Source of the DNA: Bacilli bacterium
Lineage (GTDB): Bacteria; Bacillota_I; Bacilli_A; RF39; UBA660
DNA: 64,000 bases
Assembly: GCA_017634385.1 (NCBI GenBank)
Contig: JAGBNN010000010.1
Span: 11,464-75,463, forward strand
Reading direction: 5' to 3'
Positions 42,009 through 51,722 of the stretch are shown here, piece after piece. The translations under genes and the position numbers were made by a program. Positions within the stretch are counted from its first letter, which is position 1, and each line of letters starts with the position of its first letter. The notes under the pieces were generated by a model, which searched no databases, was not told the origin of the DNA, and saw nothing but the letters and a program-made list of their open reading frames with translations.

Positions 42009-43970
42009 ATGAAAAAAATATTATTATTTATAATAACATTAGTTATGATTATTTTTCCTTATAGAATTGTAAATGCAGAAGCAAAAACATTTACTAGAGG
42101 TGTAATAATAGCTAATGGAGTTTCTGTAAGAACAGGACCATCGGATAGTAATTCTTTAGTTACAAATGATACAGGAAGTGGAATTACACTATCTCATCCT
42201 GAATCAGTAGAAGTAATTGGTTCAACAAATGGTTGGTATCAAATACAATTTTTATATAGCGGATTTATTTATAAGGGTTATGTAGCAAGTAAGTACGTTA
42301 GTACTTCAAAAATTACTATAGATGAAAATTATAAAAATACATTAAGAACAAAAGGGTTTCCTGAATCTTATGTAGAAAAATTAGCAATTTTACATGGATT
42401 ACATCCAAATTGGGATTTTAAAGTTTCAGGACCTAATTTAAACTTTAATGATGTAATAAACGGAGAAGCATATCCTGTAAATAAAAATTTAATACAATCA
42501 TCTAATGCATCACTTAGATCAACAGAAGATGGTGCATATGTAAATGGAACATATACTCAATATGGTACTGGCTGGTATGCAGCAAGCAAGCAAACAATAG
42601 GATATTTTATAGATCCAAGAAACTTCTTAAATGAGGGACATATATTTATGTTTGAAGCACTTGATTATTCATCAAGTAGTCAAGATGCATCAACTATTCA
42701 AAATATGTTAAATGGAAGTTTTATGGCAGGTAATGTAAATTACAATAACCAAACATTTAGTTTTGCTAATATATTCTTAGAAGCAGGAAGACAAAACAAT
42801 GTTAATCCAATTCATTTAGCAAGTAGAGTATTACTTGAACAAGGTAAAAGTGGATCTGTATTAACTTTAGGTAATGGATATAACGGAAATTATGTAGGAT
42901 ACTATAATTTCTTTAATGTAGGTGCAAGTGGTAATAATGATTATGACATTATAATGAGTGGATTATCATATGCCAAAAACAAAGGATGGAATAATCAGTA
43001 TCCATCTATAATGGGAGGAGCGTCTACCATTGGTAATAATTATATAGCACAAGGACAAGTAACAAATTATTATGAAAAATTCAATACGATAACACCAAGT
43101 TATTATACAAATCAATACATGCAGAACGTAAAAGCTCCATATACAGAATCTTATTCAACATATACAAGTTATTTCAATGCTGGTTTAATGGATGGGTCAT
43201 ATGTATTTAAGATTCCGGTATATAATAATATGCCAGAAGCAACAACATTAAGTACAACTGAAAATGGTACAAATACATTAAGTAGTTTAAGTGTATCAAA
43301 TTGTAATTTAAATCCATCATTTACTTCATCTGCTAGTAACTATACATGTACAGTAGCTGCTACAGTAAATTCTGTTGAAGTAAGCGCAAATAAAACTAGT
43401 GTGTATTCTAGTATTAAAGGAACAGGAACATATAATTTAACAAGTGATAATACAACTATAACAGTATCAGTAATAGCAGCTAATGGAAGCGTTAGAAATT
43501 ATATAATAACAGTTAATAGAATAGGTCAAGCAACATCTACACCAAATGAAATAATAAGTGCAATTGGTTATAACAATAATAATGGTGTTATAAGTAAGAT
43601 AAATGTTGGTGATGATGCTTCAAATATAATAGCTAATATTAAGAATAGATTCCCAACAGCAACTGTATCTATGAAAGATAAAGAAGGAAAAGCAAAAACA
43701 AATGGAATTATTGGAACAAATGATAAGGTATCTATTACAAATAATAATCAATCAAAAGAATATTCAGTTGTAATATATGGAGATACTGATGGAAATGGAA
43801 AAATAGATATAATAGATTTACTTAAAGTACAAAAAAATATAAAGAAAGCAAGTATGTTATCAGGAAATTATGTAACAGCTGCTGATACAAATAAAGATGG
43901 AACAGTAGATATAAGTGATTTATTAAAAGTACAAAAACAAATTAAAGGAGTTGCTACTATAGAACAATAG
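42009..43970 (+). CDS. Secreted glucosaminidase with SH3, cadherin-like and dockerin domains
   Basis: A 653-residue exported enzyme. Signal peptide (about 1-23, ending VNA); bacterial SH3 domain (about 30-98); glucosaminidase domain (about 115-385, including GTGWYAASKQTIGYFIDPRNFL and the HLASRVLLEQG glutamate region), which cleaves peptidoglycan glycan strands; a cadherin-like beta sandwich (about 415-505); a linker domain; and a type I dockerin at the end with two Ca2+ loops, DTDGNGKIDIIDLLKVQK from Asp592 and DTNKDGTVDISDLLKVQK from Asp626. The next gene encodes a membrane-anchored cohesin, so this hydrolase is probably held at the cell surface by dockerin-cohesin binding. Confidence 0.9.
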   Translation: MKKILLFIITLVMIIFPYRIVNAEAKTFTRGVIIANGVSVRTGPSDSNSLVTNDTGSGITLSHPESVEVIGSTNGWYQIQFLYSGFIYKGYVASKYVSTSKITIDENYKNTLRTKGFPESYVEKLAILHGLHPNWDFKVSGPNLNFNDVINGEAYPVNKNLIQSSNASLRSTEDGAYVNGTYTQYGTGWYAASKQTIGYFIDPRNFLNEGHIFMFEALDYSSSSQDASTIQNMLNGSFMAGNVNYNNQTFSFANIFLEAGRQNNVNPIHLASRVLLEQGKSGSVLTLGNGYNGNYVGYYNFFNVGASGNNDYDIIMSGLSYAKNKGWNNQYPSIMGGASTIGNNYIAQGQVTNYYEKFNTITPSYYTNQYMQNVKAPYTESYSTYTSYFNAGLMDGSYVFKIPVYNNMPEATTLSTTENGTNTLSSLSVSNCNLNPSFTSSASNYTCTVAATVNSVEVSANKTSVYSSIKGTGTYNLTSDNTTITVSVIAANGSVRNYIITVNRIGQATSTPNEIISAIGYNNNNGVISKINVGDDASNIIANIKNRFPTATVSMKDKEGKAKTNGIIGTNDKVSITNNNQSKEYSVVIYGDTDGNGKIDIIDLLKVQKNIKKASMLSGNYVTAADTNKDGTVDISDLLKVQKQIKGVATIEQ

Positions 43971-44000
43971 TAGCATTCCTTATTAATAGAGGTGAAAAAT

Positions 44001-45446
44001 ATGAAAATATTAAAAAGATTATTAGTATTAACATTATTATTTATACCATTTATAGGTATTAAAAATGTATATGCAGCATCAGCTAGAGTAAAACTTACAA
44101 CTAATAATGAAACAGTATCATTAGGAAGTACATTTACAGTAACTGTATTAGTTGCTGAAGATGGTGGAAAACTTGGAAGTTTTGAATATCAAATAAGTCA
44201 TGATAGTAGTTTCTTAGCACTAGAAAGTGGAGAAGAGTATCAAGCAGATGTAGGAGATGGTAATTCATCAACAAAGGCGTATACATTAAAATATAAAGCA
44301 ATTGCTAATGGATCAACAACAATAAAAGTAACATCAGCAAGAATCTTAGATTTTAATACAGAAAAAGAAGTAGAATCATCAAAAGGAAGCCTTAATATAA
44401 CTGTAGGAGGAACTTCAAGTAATAATTCAAAACAAGATAATAAAAGTTCTGATAATAGTTTAAAATCATTAACTGTAGAAGGAATGAAATTAACACCAGA
44501 GTTTAATAAAGATACCTTAGAATATAGTGTAGATTTATCAAATGATGTAAAAGAAATAAATATAAAAGCAGAAAAAAATGATGAAAAAGCAACTGTATCA
44601 GGAGATGGGAAAGTAGAAGTTAAAGAAGGACAAAATATTATATCAATAACAGTAACAGCAGAAAATGGTGCATCAAGAACATATAAGATAAATGCAAACG
44701 TAGTAGAAGCAAGTCCTATAACAGTAAAAATAAATAATAAAGAATATACAGTATTAAAAAAATTAACTGGTATAGATACACCAAATGGTTTTGAAAAAGA
44801 AACTATAATGATAGATAATAATGAAATAGAAAGTTTCTATAACAAAAAAATAAAATGTACTTTAGTGGCACTAAAAGATCAAATAGGAAATATATCATTA
44901 TATGTATATAATTCAAAAAATAATAAATATACAAAGTATTCACCAATAGTATCAAATAGTATAAATATAATCGTACTTGATGAAGATATAAATATACCTC
45001 ATGGATATAAAAAAGATAAATTTGATTATAATGGAGAAGAAGTAGTAGGATATTCTATAAAAGATAATTCAAAATTTAGATTAGTATATGGACTTAATGT
45101 AGAAACAGGTAAAAAAGGCTTTTATTTATATGATATGCAAGAAGGAACAATTCAAAGATTTGATAATGATCAAATCAAATCATACGAAAATTTAGTAAGT
45201 AAATTAAAATTAGCATTTATAGTACTAGGTGCAGTAATATTATTCTTACTAATAGTTGTATTAGTATTACTATCAAAAAATTCTAAATTTAAAAGTAAAT
45301 ATTTAGAATTAAAAAAAATGCAAACAGATACTCCAAGTAGAAAAGTAAAATATCAAGATTTAGAAGGAACAACAGTTATGAAGAGTATAGAATTAAAAGC
45401 AGAAAAAAAGAAACATAAAAAAGAAAAAACATTTTTAGATGAATAA
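44001..45446 (+). CDS. Membrane-anchored cohesin protein
   Basis: A 481-residue exported protein. Signal peptide (cleavage near VYA-ASA, about residue 28); a cohesin-like domain (about 28-137: VKLTTNNETVSLGSTFTVTV, GKLGSFEYQISHDS); a cadherin-like beta sandwich (about 153-235); an unassigned domain; a transmembrane helix (about 402-425, FIVLGAVILFLLIVVLVLL) and a basic cytoplasmic tail. Cohesins bind dockerins; the gene directly upstream ends in one. I chose ATG 44001 after GAGGTG over the in-frame GTG 43992. A related cohesin begins at 62639. Its stop is in a terminator hairpin. Confidence 0.85.
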   Translation: MKILKRLLVLTLLFIPFIGIKNVYAASARVKLTTNNETVSLGSTFTVTVLVAEDGGKLGSFEYQISHDSSFLALESGEEYQADVGDGNSSTKAYTLKYKAIANGSTTIKVTSARILDFNTEKEVESSKGSLNITVGGTSSNNSKQDNKSSDNSLKSLTVEGMKLTPEFNKDTLEYSVDLSNDVKEINIKAEKNDEKATVSGDGKVEVKEGQNIISITVTAENGASRTYKINANVVEASPITVKINNKEYTVLKKLTGIDTPNGFEKETIMIDNNEIESFYNKKIKCTLVALKDQIGNISLYVYNSKNNKYTKYSPIVSNSINIIVLDEDINIPHGYKKDKFDYNGEEVVGYSIKDNSKFRLVYGLNVETGKKGFYLYDMQEGTIQRFDNDQIKSYENLVSKLKLAFIVLGAVILFLLIVVLVLLSKNSKFKSKYLELKKMQTDTPSRKVKYQDLEGTTVMKSIELKAEKKKHKKEKTFLDE

Positions 45447-45459
45447 AAATGTTTTTTTT
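45425..45459 (+). terminator. Terminator over the cohesin gene stop
   Basis: AAAAACATTTTTA (45425-45437) pairs with TAAAAATGTTTTT (45444-45456), followed by further Ts. Confidence 0.85.
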
Positions 45460-45485
45460 AACCATTATATAAATGACATGATAGT

Positions 45486-46502
45486 TTATGTGTTAGACTT
45501 AGAAAGTATGCGGGATGCTACTTTCTTTTCTTTTTTTAATATATATGAAATTATAAAACAACATATATATACTAAAATTACATTTATAAATAACATAATA
45601 ATATTATTATATTTATATACATTAATTATTTTTAAATATTGAAGACCACCTATAACAAAACCATGAAATAAATAAATATTAAAATTATGAATAGCTTCAA
45701 TATCTAAGAATTTACTAATTTTATCATATTTAAAATGTTTAGCAAGTATAAATACAAATACTGCCATCAATAAAATATTTATTCTTTGATACCCTAAATA
45801 TTCTTCATTAGGCATATTTAATTTTATACATAAATTAATTGTATTAATATATGTATAAATAAGAGATATAATACTCAATATACAAAAGATAATATTTTCA
45901 AATTTAAACTTATATTTATCAAGATAAAAACCAAGATAAAAATAAAGTAAATATCCAAATGATCCACATATATAAATAAAATGACTTTCTTTAATAAACA
46001 TTGGTAATATAGTAAATGTTATAAATAATACAAGTAATATAATATGATTAATATATTTATTCTTATTAATTAATAGTTTAAATAAAGGAATAAATGCATA
46101 CATAATAATAACTATTTTTAAATACCATAAATGATATATACTTCTTAAAAGAAAACTATCTTTTAAAAATGAAAGTAATATATTCATATTTAAAATACCA
46201 TCTTTATATATAAATAAATCAACTAACTTGTATGAAAAATTAAAAATTATAAAGATAATATAAATTTTTAAAATATATTTAAAAATAATCTTCTTAATAG
46301 AATCATCTCTATTTAAAAATATAGCACCGCTACACATTGCAAAAATAGGAACACATACTCTTGCTAGAGAATCAATAAATGTAAGAACTTTAAACATATT
46401 AGAATTTACATCAGATGCATTCCATGCTTTAGATATACAATGTATAAATATTACAAGAATAATTGATATAAATTTTAAGAAATTAATATATTGTTTTTTC
46501 AT
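45486..46502 (-). CDS. Membrane acyltransferase (acyltransferase 3 family)
   Basis: A 338-residue protein with about ten transmembrane helices. The N terminus INFLKFISIILVIFIHC contains the helix-1 histidine typical of acyltransferase-3 proteins, and RVCVPIFAMCSGAIFL matches the second family segment. These enzymes move acetyl or other acyl groups onto exported polysaccharides or peptidoglycan. It is the only minus-strand gene in the polysaccharide region and is divergent from the GT-C gene, so it probably decorates the polymer made there. Confidence 0.88.
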   Translation of the reverse strand: MKKQYINFLKFISIILVIFIHCISKAWNASDVNSNMFKVLTFIDSLARVCVPIFAMCSGAIFLNRDDSIKKIIFKYILKIYIIFIIFNFSYKLVDLFIYKDGILNMNILLSFLKDSFLLRSIYHLWYLKIVIIMYAFIPLFKLLINKNKYINHIILLVLFITFTILPMFIKESHFIYICGSFGYLLYFYLGFYLDKYKFKFENIIFCILSIISLIYTYINTINLCIKLNMPNEEYLGYQRINILLMAVFVFILAKHFKYDKISKFLDIEAIHNFNIYLFHGFVIGGLQYLKIINVYKYNNIIMLFINVILVYICCFIISYILKKEKKVASRILSKSNT

Positions 46503-46536
46503 ATAATCACCTACAGTATGAATTATATCATAATTA

Positions 46537-46565
46537 TTGCAAAAATACCTTAAATAATTTATAAT
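46537..46565 (+). promoter_or_regulatory. Sigma-A-type promoter of the polysaccharide locus
   Basis: TTGCAA (46537-46542) and TATAAT (46560-46565) with a 17-bp spacer, 20 bases before ATG 46585. Confidence 0.65.
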
Positions 46566-46584
46566 TTATTTAGAGGGTAAATTT

Positions 46585-47955
46585 ATGAAAGATATATTAA
46601 AAACACTATTTTTATATTTAACAATAGCAGTATTTTCTGTTATAACAATACTATTTTTAGTAAACAATTATTTTATATTATCGGTATTAACATTTATTGG
46701 AGTAATATTAGTATCATTCAATACTAAAATAAAACATTTTCCAATATTTTTATTTATATTAAGTCTATTAATAAGATTTGTAGTAATAAAAGTAGGTAAA
46801 TTTCCACAAGTCGCAGACTTTTGGATAATGATGGATGCTGCTCAAAAATTTGCAAATCATGATTATTCATTTGGAAATACTTTATATTTTCAAACATGGG
46901 CTTATCAAACAGGATTTGTAATATATCAAGGAATATTATTTAAATTATTTAAAACAGAATTTGCATTAAAAGTATTTAATATAATATTTTCATCACTTCA
47001 AGTATTATTTATATATTATATGAGTAAAAAATTAACAAGTGAAAAATCTGCCAGAGTAGTATCATTATTATATATGATACTTCCAATACCACTTATATTA
47101 AATACAGTACTTAATAATCATATATTATCAGCGCTTTTAATGTATGCAGGAATATATTTCTTAATAAAAAAAGAAACAAAAATAAAAGATTATATAATCG
47201 CAGGAGTATTAATATCAATAGGAAATATATTAAGACCAGAAGGAATAATAGTAATATTTTCTCTTATAGTATTTGAAATATTAAGATTAAAGAAAGATAA
47301 AATATTAGATATATCTAAAAAGTTAGTGGTATTTTTAGTAGTATACTTCTTAATAGGAAATATATCATCTCTATTAATAATTAAAACTGGAATAAATTCA
47401 AAAGGATTATCAAATGCAAATCCTACATGGAAATTTGTACTTGGATTTAATTACAATACATGTGGATATTATGACCCAAATGATGAAAAATATCTAGGAA
47501 ATATAGAAAAAGAAAAAGAAAAAGAAGTAGTAAAAGAAAGACTATCTCATACAGATAAAATTGCAGGACTAATGATATGTAAGATAGATAACTTTTGGTT
47601 GATGGGAGATTCTAATACTAAAAGTGAAGAAATAAAATCACAAACATATCAAATAATGGGGAAAAATATTAGCTATGATACTATTGAAAATATAGCACTT
47701 AAATATAATAAACATATTTATATAGTTACACTTTTTATGTGTATAGTAGGAGTAATATTAAATAGAAAGAAAATAAAAGAAAATAATTCAATATTCTTTG
47801 TAATAATGATAATAACAACATTCTGTGTATATCTATTAATAGAATTAAGACCAAGATATTCATATTTTATACAAATATCAATATTTATACTTTCTAGTTA
47901 TGGATATAACTATATAATAGAAAAGATACAAAAAAGAAAAGAAGTGATAGAGTGA
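46585..47955 (+). CDS. GT-C (GT39-like) membrane glycosyltransferase, paralogue 1
   Basis: A 456-residue polytopic protein with about 11 transmembrane helices. An acidic loop after the first helices (QVADFWIMMDAAQKFANHDY) and the repeated helices fit lipid-linked-sugar GT-C transferases of the GT39/ArnT-like group. It is closely similar along its whole length to the gene at 49201: both share FANHDY, YQTGFVIYQG/YQTGLVIYQG, RPEGI and KFVLGFN. The two copies flank a Wzy-like polymerase. The donor and acceptor are unknown. The next gene starts within its stop (GTGA overlap). Confidence 0.8.
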   Translation: MKDILKTLFLYLTIAVFSVITILFLVNNYFILSVLTFIGVILVSFNTKIKHFPIFLFILSLLIRFVVIKVGKFPQVADFWIMMDAAQKFANHDYSFGNTLYFQTWAYQTGFVIYQGILFKLFKTEFALKVFNIIFSSLQVLFIYYMSKKLTSEKSARVVSLLYMILPIPLILNTVLNNHILSALLMYAGIYFLIKKETKIKDYIIAGVLISIGNILRPEGIIVIFSLIVFEILRLKKDKILDISKKLVVFLVVYFLIGNISSLLIIKTGINSKGLSNANPTWKFVLGFNYNTCGYYDPNDEKYLGNIEKEKEKEVVKERLSHTDKIAGLMICKIDNFWLMGDSNTKSEEIKSQTYQIMGKNISYDTIENIALKYNKHIYIVTLFMCIVGVILNRKKIKENNSIFFVIMIITTFCVYLLIELRPRYSYFIQISIFILSSYGYNYIIEKIQKRKEVIE

Positions 47956-49196
47956 ATAAATTATTAGAAAAAAATATAGTAAAAATATTTAATATATTTA
48001 TACTTAGCATTCCAATATTAGATGCATTATATGGATTATTTAATAATAATATAATGACTTATATAGATTATACTTTAAAAGCAATTTTTACATGTATAAT
48101 GGTATATTATTTAATATTTATAAAGAAAAAATATAAAAAATATTTATTATTTTTATTACTTTATTCAATAATATACATACTCATAAATGCAATATCTAAA
48201 AATAGAATAGATATGATATATGAAATAAAAGTGTTACTTAAAGTAATGTTTTTTCCAATAACAATATTATTTGCATTAAGTATTAAAGATAAAATAAATA
48301 TAAAATATCTATCACTAGCATTCATTATGTATTTACTTTTAATATTTATACCAAATATATTAAATATAGGACATAATAGTTATGCAATTACAAAAAAGGG
48401 AAGTGTAGGTTTTTATGTAGCTGCTAACGTAATTGGAAATATACTTAGTATACTTTTTCCAATATTAATACTTTTTCTAATAAAAAATAATAAAAAAATA
48501 CCTATTATATGCTTTACAATAATATATATCTATACACTATTAACAATGGGAACAAAAGGACCACTTATATGCATAGCATTAGTATTTATGTATTTTGTAA
48601 TATATGCAATTATAAAATTAATTCAAAACAAAAAATACTTAATATTAATAACAGGATTAGTGGTAATAACAATAATTACCATATTATTTATTAAATTATT
48701 ACCAACAACAGCATTCTATAAAAACTTATTAACTCACTTAGAATTTTTAAATATACATTCATTTAAAGATTTATTAACATTTAAAAATATAGATCATTTC
48801 GTATTTGGAAGTAGATTTACAATGCTAGGTGATTCATTTAAAATATTTAAAGAATCATCATTACTTCATAAATTATTTGGAATAGGGTATACAAATAATG
48901 GAATATTAAAAACTTGTGAAATGGATTATTTTGTATTATTAATTCACCAAGGAATTGTAGGATTTATAATTTTATTTAGTGTATACCTAGTACTTATAAT
49001 AAACATAATAAAAGAATATTTTAAAAATTTTAAAGTTAATTTTATGAATTTAGAAAATTCATTATTATTTATATCTGTAATAACATCAATATTATGTGCA
49101 TTCTTTGTAGGACATATATTAGATGTACCATCAGCAGTAATATTTGTCTCTAGTATCATTTTGATATCATATAATAAATTTAATGAAAGTAGGTAG
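47952..49196 (+). CDS. O-antigen polymerase/ligase-like (Wzy/WaaL) membrane protein
   Basis: A 414-residue protein with about 11 transmembrane helices and one larger exported loop late in the sequence (about 260-310, HSFKDLLTFKNIDHFVFGSR), the layout of Wzy polymerases and WaaL ligases. The loop reading FGSRFTMLGDSFKIF holds the Arg often needed in such enzymes. It should link lipid-carried repeat units. It starts at a GTG that overlaps the preceding TGA stop. Confidence 0.8.
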   Translation: MNKLLEKNIVKIFNIFILSIPILDALYGLFNNNIMTYIDYTLKAIFTCIMVYYLIFIKKKYKKYLLFLLLYSIIYILINAISKNRIDMIYEIKVLLKVMFFPITILFALSIKDKINIKYLSLAFIMYLLLIFIPNILNIGHNSYAITKKGSVGFYVAANVIGNILSILFPILILFLIKNNKKIPIICFTIIYIYTLLTMGTKGPLICIALVFMYFVIYAIIKLIQNKKYLILITGLVVITIITILFIKLLPTTAFYKNLLTHLEFLNIHSFKDLLTFKNIDHFVFGSRFTMLGDSFKIFKESSLLHKLFGIGYTNNGILKTCEMDYFVLLIHQGIVGFIILFSVYLVLIINIIKEYFKNFKVNFMNLENSLLFISVITSILCAFFVGHILDVPSAVIFVSSIILISYNKFNESR

Positions 49197-49200
49197 TAAT

Positions 49201-50556
49201 ATGAAAGATAACTTATTAACAAAATTATTTTGGTATTTTACAATATTAGTATTTTCAATAATAACAATAATATTTACAATAAAAAGTTATTTAATATTTG
49301 CAATACTTGCATATCTAGTAGTATTATTCATAGCATTAAAGACAAATATAAAAAAATTTCCAGTAATATTATTTATAACAAGTTTAGTTATAAGATTAAT
49401 CTTAATTAACGTAATAAATTATTCATCATTTGATGATTATAAAACTTTAATAAAAGCATCATGGAAATTTGCAAATCACGATTATACATTTGCGAATACT
49501 ACATATTTTAAAATGTGGGGATATCAAACAGGACTTGTAATATATCAAGGAACAATACTAAAAATATTTGGAACTGAAATGGCAATAAAAATAATAAACT
49601 CAATCGTATCATCATTAACAGTATTACTAGTTTATTATGTAAGTAAAAAATTAACAAACGAAAAAGTTGCTAAAATTTCGTCAATACTTTATATGATATT
49701 ACCTATATCACTAATAATGAATGCAATGCTTAATAATCAAATATTATCTGCAGGATTAATGTATTTAGGAATATTATTCTTAATAAAGAAAGAAACGACT
49801 ATAAAAGATTATATAGTAGCGGCAGTACTTATTTCACTTGGTAATATAATAAGACCAGAAGGAATAGTAGTAGTATTCTCATTACTTGTATTTAGCATTC
49901 TAAAACTAAAAAAAGAAACTATTATTAATACAGGTAAAAAATTACTAGTATTTATAGTTATATATATGTCTATAGGAACAGTCGCATCAATGATAGTACA
50001 AAGATTAGATATAAATCCAGTAGGACTTAAAAATACAAATCCATTATGGAAATTTGTACTTGGATTTAATCCTGATCATTGCGGATATTATAATGAAGAT
50101 GATGAGGCAATAATACAAGATAAAGAATTAGAAAAGAAAGTAATAGTAGAAAGAATAAAATCTAAAAAAATGCCAAAATTAATGGTATGTAAAGCTAGTC
50201 ATTTTTGGCTTCTTCCAGAAGAAAATAGTAGAAGTGAATCTTTAGAAAACAAAACAATAACAATAATGGGATATACAATAAAATATTCATTAATAGAAAA
50301 TATATCGTTAAAATTTAATAATTATGTATATTTCATAACATTATTTATGTGCTTTATAGGAGTAATATTAAATAGAAAGAAAATATATGAAGATAATTCA
50401 GTATTCTTTGTAATAATGCTTGTAACAACATTCTTTGTATATTTACTTATAGAAATTAATCCAAAATATATTTATTTTGCATTAATCTCAATATTCATAT
50501 TATCTTCATATGGATATGATTATTTTCTCAAGAAAATAGAAAAAGGTAATCATTGA
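49201..50556 (+). CDS. GT-C (GT39-like) membrane glycosyltransferase, paralogue 2
   Basis: A 451-residue paralogue of the 46585 protein, with the same length, helices and motifs throughout. I chose ATG 49201 because the protein then begins MKDNLLTKLF, aligning with MKDILKTLFL of the paralogue; an in-frame ATG 49183 lies inside the preceding gene and has a poor ribosome site. The pair probably arose by duplication, then the polymerase gene was inserted or retained between them. Different acceptor or donor sugars would explain keeping both. Confidence 0.8.
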   Translation: MKDNLLTKLFWYFTILVFSIITIIFTIKSYLIFAILAYLVVLFIALKTNIKKFPVILFITSLVIRLILINVINYSSFDDYKTLIKASWKFANHDYTFANTTYFKMWGYQTGLVIYQGTILKIFGTEMAIKIINSIVSSLTVLLVYYVSKKLTNEKVAKISSILYMILPISLIMNAMLNNQILSAGLMYLGILFLIKKETTIKDYIVAAVLISLGNIIRPEGIVVVFSLLVFSILKLKKETIINTGKKLLVFIVIYMSIGTVASMIVQRLDINPVGLKNTNPLWKFVLGFNPDHCGYYNEDDEAIIQDKELEKKVIVERIKSKKMPKLMVCKASHFWLLPEENSRSESLENKTITIMGYTIKYSLIENISLKFNNYVYFITLFMCFIGVILNRKKIYEDNSVFFVIMLVTTFFVYLLIEINPKYIYFALISIFILSSYGYDYFLKKIEKGNH

Positions 50557-50567
50557 TTATCTTTTTT
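50541..50567 (+). terminator. Terminator after paralogue 2
   Basis: AAAAGGTAATC (50541-50551) pairs with GATTATCTTTT (50555-50565, one G-T pair), then Ts. It overlaps the stop codon. Confidence 0.8.
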
Positions 50568-50573
50568 ATTTTA

Positions 50574-50582
50574 TGATATAAT
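50574..50582 (+). promoter_or_regulatory. Extended -10 promoter
   Basis: TGATATAAT follows the terminator T-rich stretch, 17 bases before ATG 50600. Confidence 0.55.
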
Positions 50583-50599
50583 TATTTAAAGGTGATTAT

Positions 50600-51718
50600 A
50601 TGAAAAAGGTATCAATATTATCATTACATTTAGGTTATGGTGGAATAGAAAAATGTGTATGTGCACTTGCTAATATGCTAGTTAAAAAATATGAAGTAGA
50701 AATAGCATGTGTATATAAATTATATGATAAACCTATATTTGATTTAGATAAAAATGTAAAGGTAAAATATTTAACAAATGTAAAACCTAATAAAGATGAA
50801 TTTAAAGAAGCAATAAAAAACAAAAATATAAAAAATATTTTTAAAGAAGTCTTAACAAGTATAAAAGTATTAAGAAAAAGAAAAAATTCAATAATTAATT
50901 ATATAAAAGAAACGGATAGTGACATAATAATATCAACAAGAGCGTTATTTAATAATTGGCTTTCAAAGAATAAAAAAGATAATGTATTAACTATTGGTTG
51001 GGAACATAATCATCATCATGGTAATATGAAAATAGCAAATGAATTAATTAATTCATGTAAAAATTTAGATTATTTAGTATTAGTATCAAATAATTTAAAA
51101 GAATATTATCAAGATAAATTTGATAATACAAAAGTAGTATATATACCTAACGTACTTGATAATATACCTAGTAAAGTATCAAATTTAAAAGAAAAAAGAT
51201 TTGCTTGTGTAGGAAGATTATCAAATGAAAAAGGACAGTTAGATCTACTTAAAATAATGAATAAATTAAAAGTTACTCATCCAGATTGGACACTTGAAAT
51301 AATCGGGGATGGAGACGATAAAGAAATATTAGAAAAATATATAAAAGAAAATAATTTAACAAATGTAGTAATGCATGGATTTCAAAATAAAGAATATATA
51401 GATAAAATACTAAATAAAACATCCATATATTTAATGACATCTTATACTGAAAGTTTTGGGATAGTATTAATAGAAGCTATGAGTCATGGAATTCCTGCAA
51501 TCGCATATTCATCAGCAGAAGGTGCTAATGAAATAATAGAAAATAATAAAAATGGGTATTTAATTGAAAATAGAGATGAAGATAAATTTATAGAAAAAAT
51601 AAATCAATTAATAACTGATGAAGAATTAAGAAAAGAACTTGGAAAAAATGCAAGAGAAAGTATTTATAAATATTCATCAGAAACAGTAGAAAAATTATGG
51701 TTTGAAATATTGGAGTGA
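50600..51718 (+). CDS. GT4-family glycosyltransferase
   Basis: A 372-residue cytoplasmic GT-B transferase. The N terminus ILSLHLGYGGIEKCVCALA has the acceptor-side glycine loop, and the C-terminal domain holds VGRLSNEKGQ and the E-x7-E region ESFGIVLIEAMSHGIP that grips the nucleotide sugar with retention of configuration. It would add a sugar to the lipid-linked repeat unit. First gene of a unit running to 53880 with mostly overlapping starts. Confidence 0.93.
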   Translation: MKKVSILSLHLGYGGIEKCVCALANMLVKKYEVEIACVYKLYDKPIFDLDKNVKVKYLTNVKPNKDEFKEAIKNKNIKNIFKEVLTSIKVLRKRKNSIINYIKETDSDIIISTRALFNNWLSKNKKDNVLTIGWEHNHHHGNMKIANELINSCKNLDYLVLVSNNLKEYYQDKFDNTKVVYIPNVLDNIPSKVSNLKEKRFACVGRLSNEKGQLDLLKIMNKLKVTHPDWTLEIIGDGDDKEILEKYIKENNLTNVVMHGFQNKEYIDKILNKTSIYLMTSYTESFGIVLIEAMSHGIPAIAYSSAEGANEIIENNKNGYLIENRDEDKFIEKINQLITDEELRKELGKNARESIYKYSSETVEKLWFEILE

Positions 51719-51722
51719 TTAT

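Noticed and set aside
45501..45535. Inverted repeat AGAAAGTA...TACTTTCT followed by T-rich DNA as a separate element
   Set aside because: It lies in the last codons of the minus-strand acyltransferase gene. It may act as a backup + strand terminator, but the stem has an unpaired 10-base centre and I could not support more.
45439..45642. Short + strand frame overlapping the cohesin and acyltransferase gene ends
   Set aside because: It begins inside a terminator hairpin and is antisense to acyltransferase codons, with no recognisable content.
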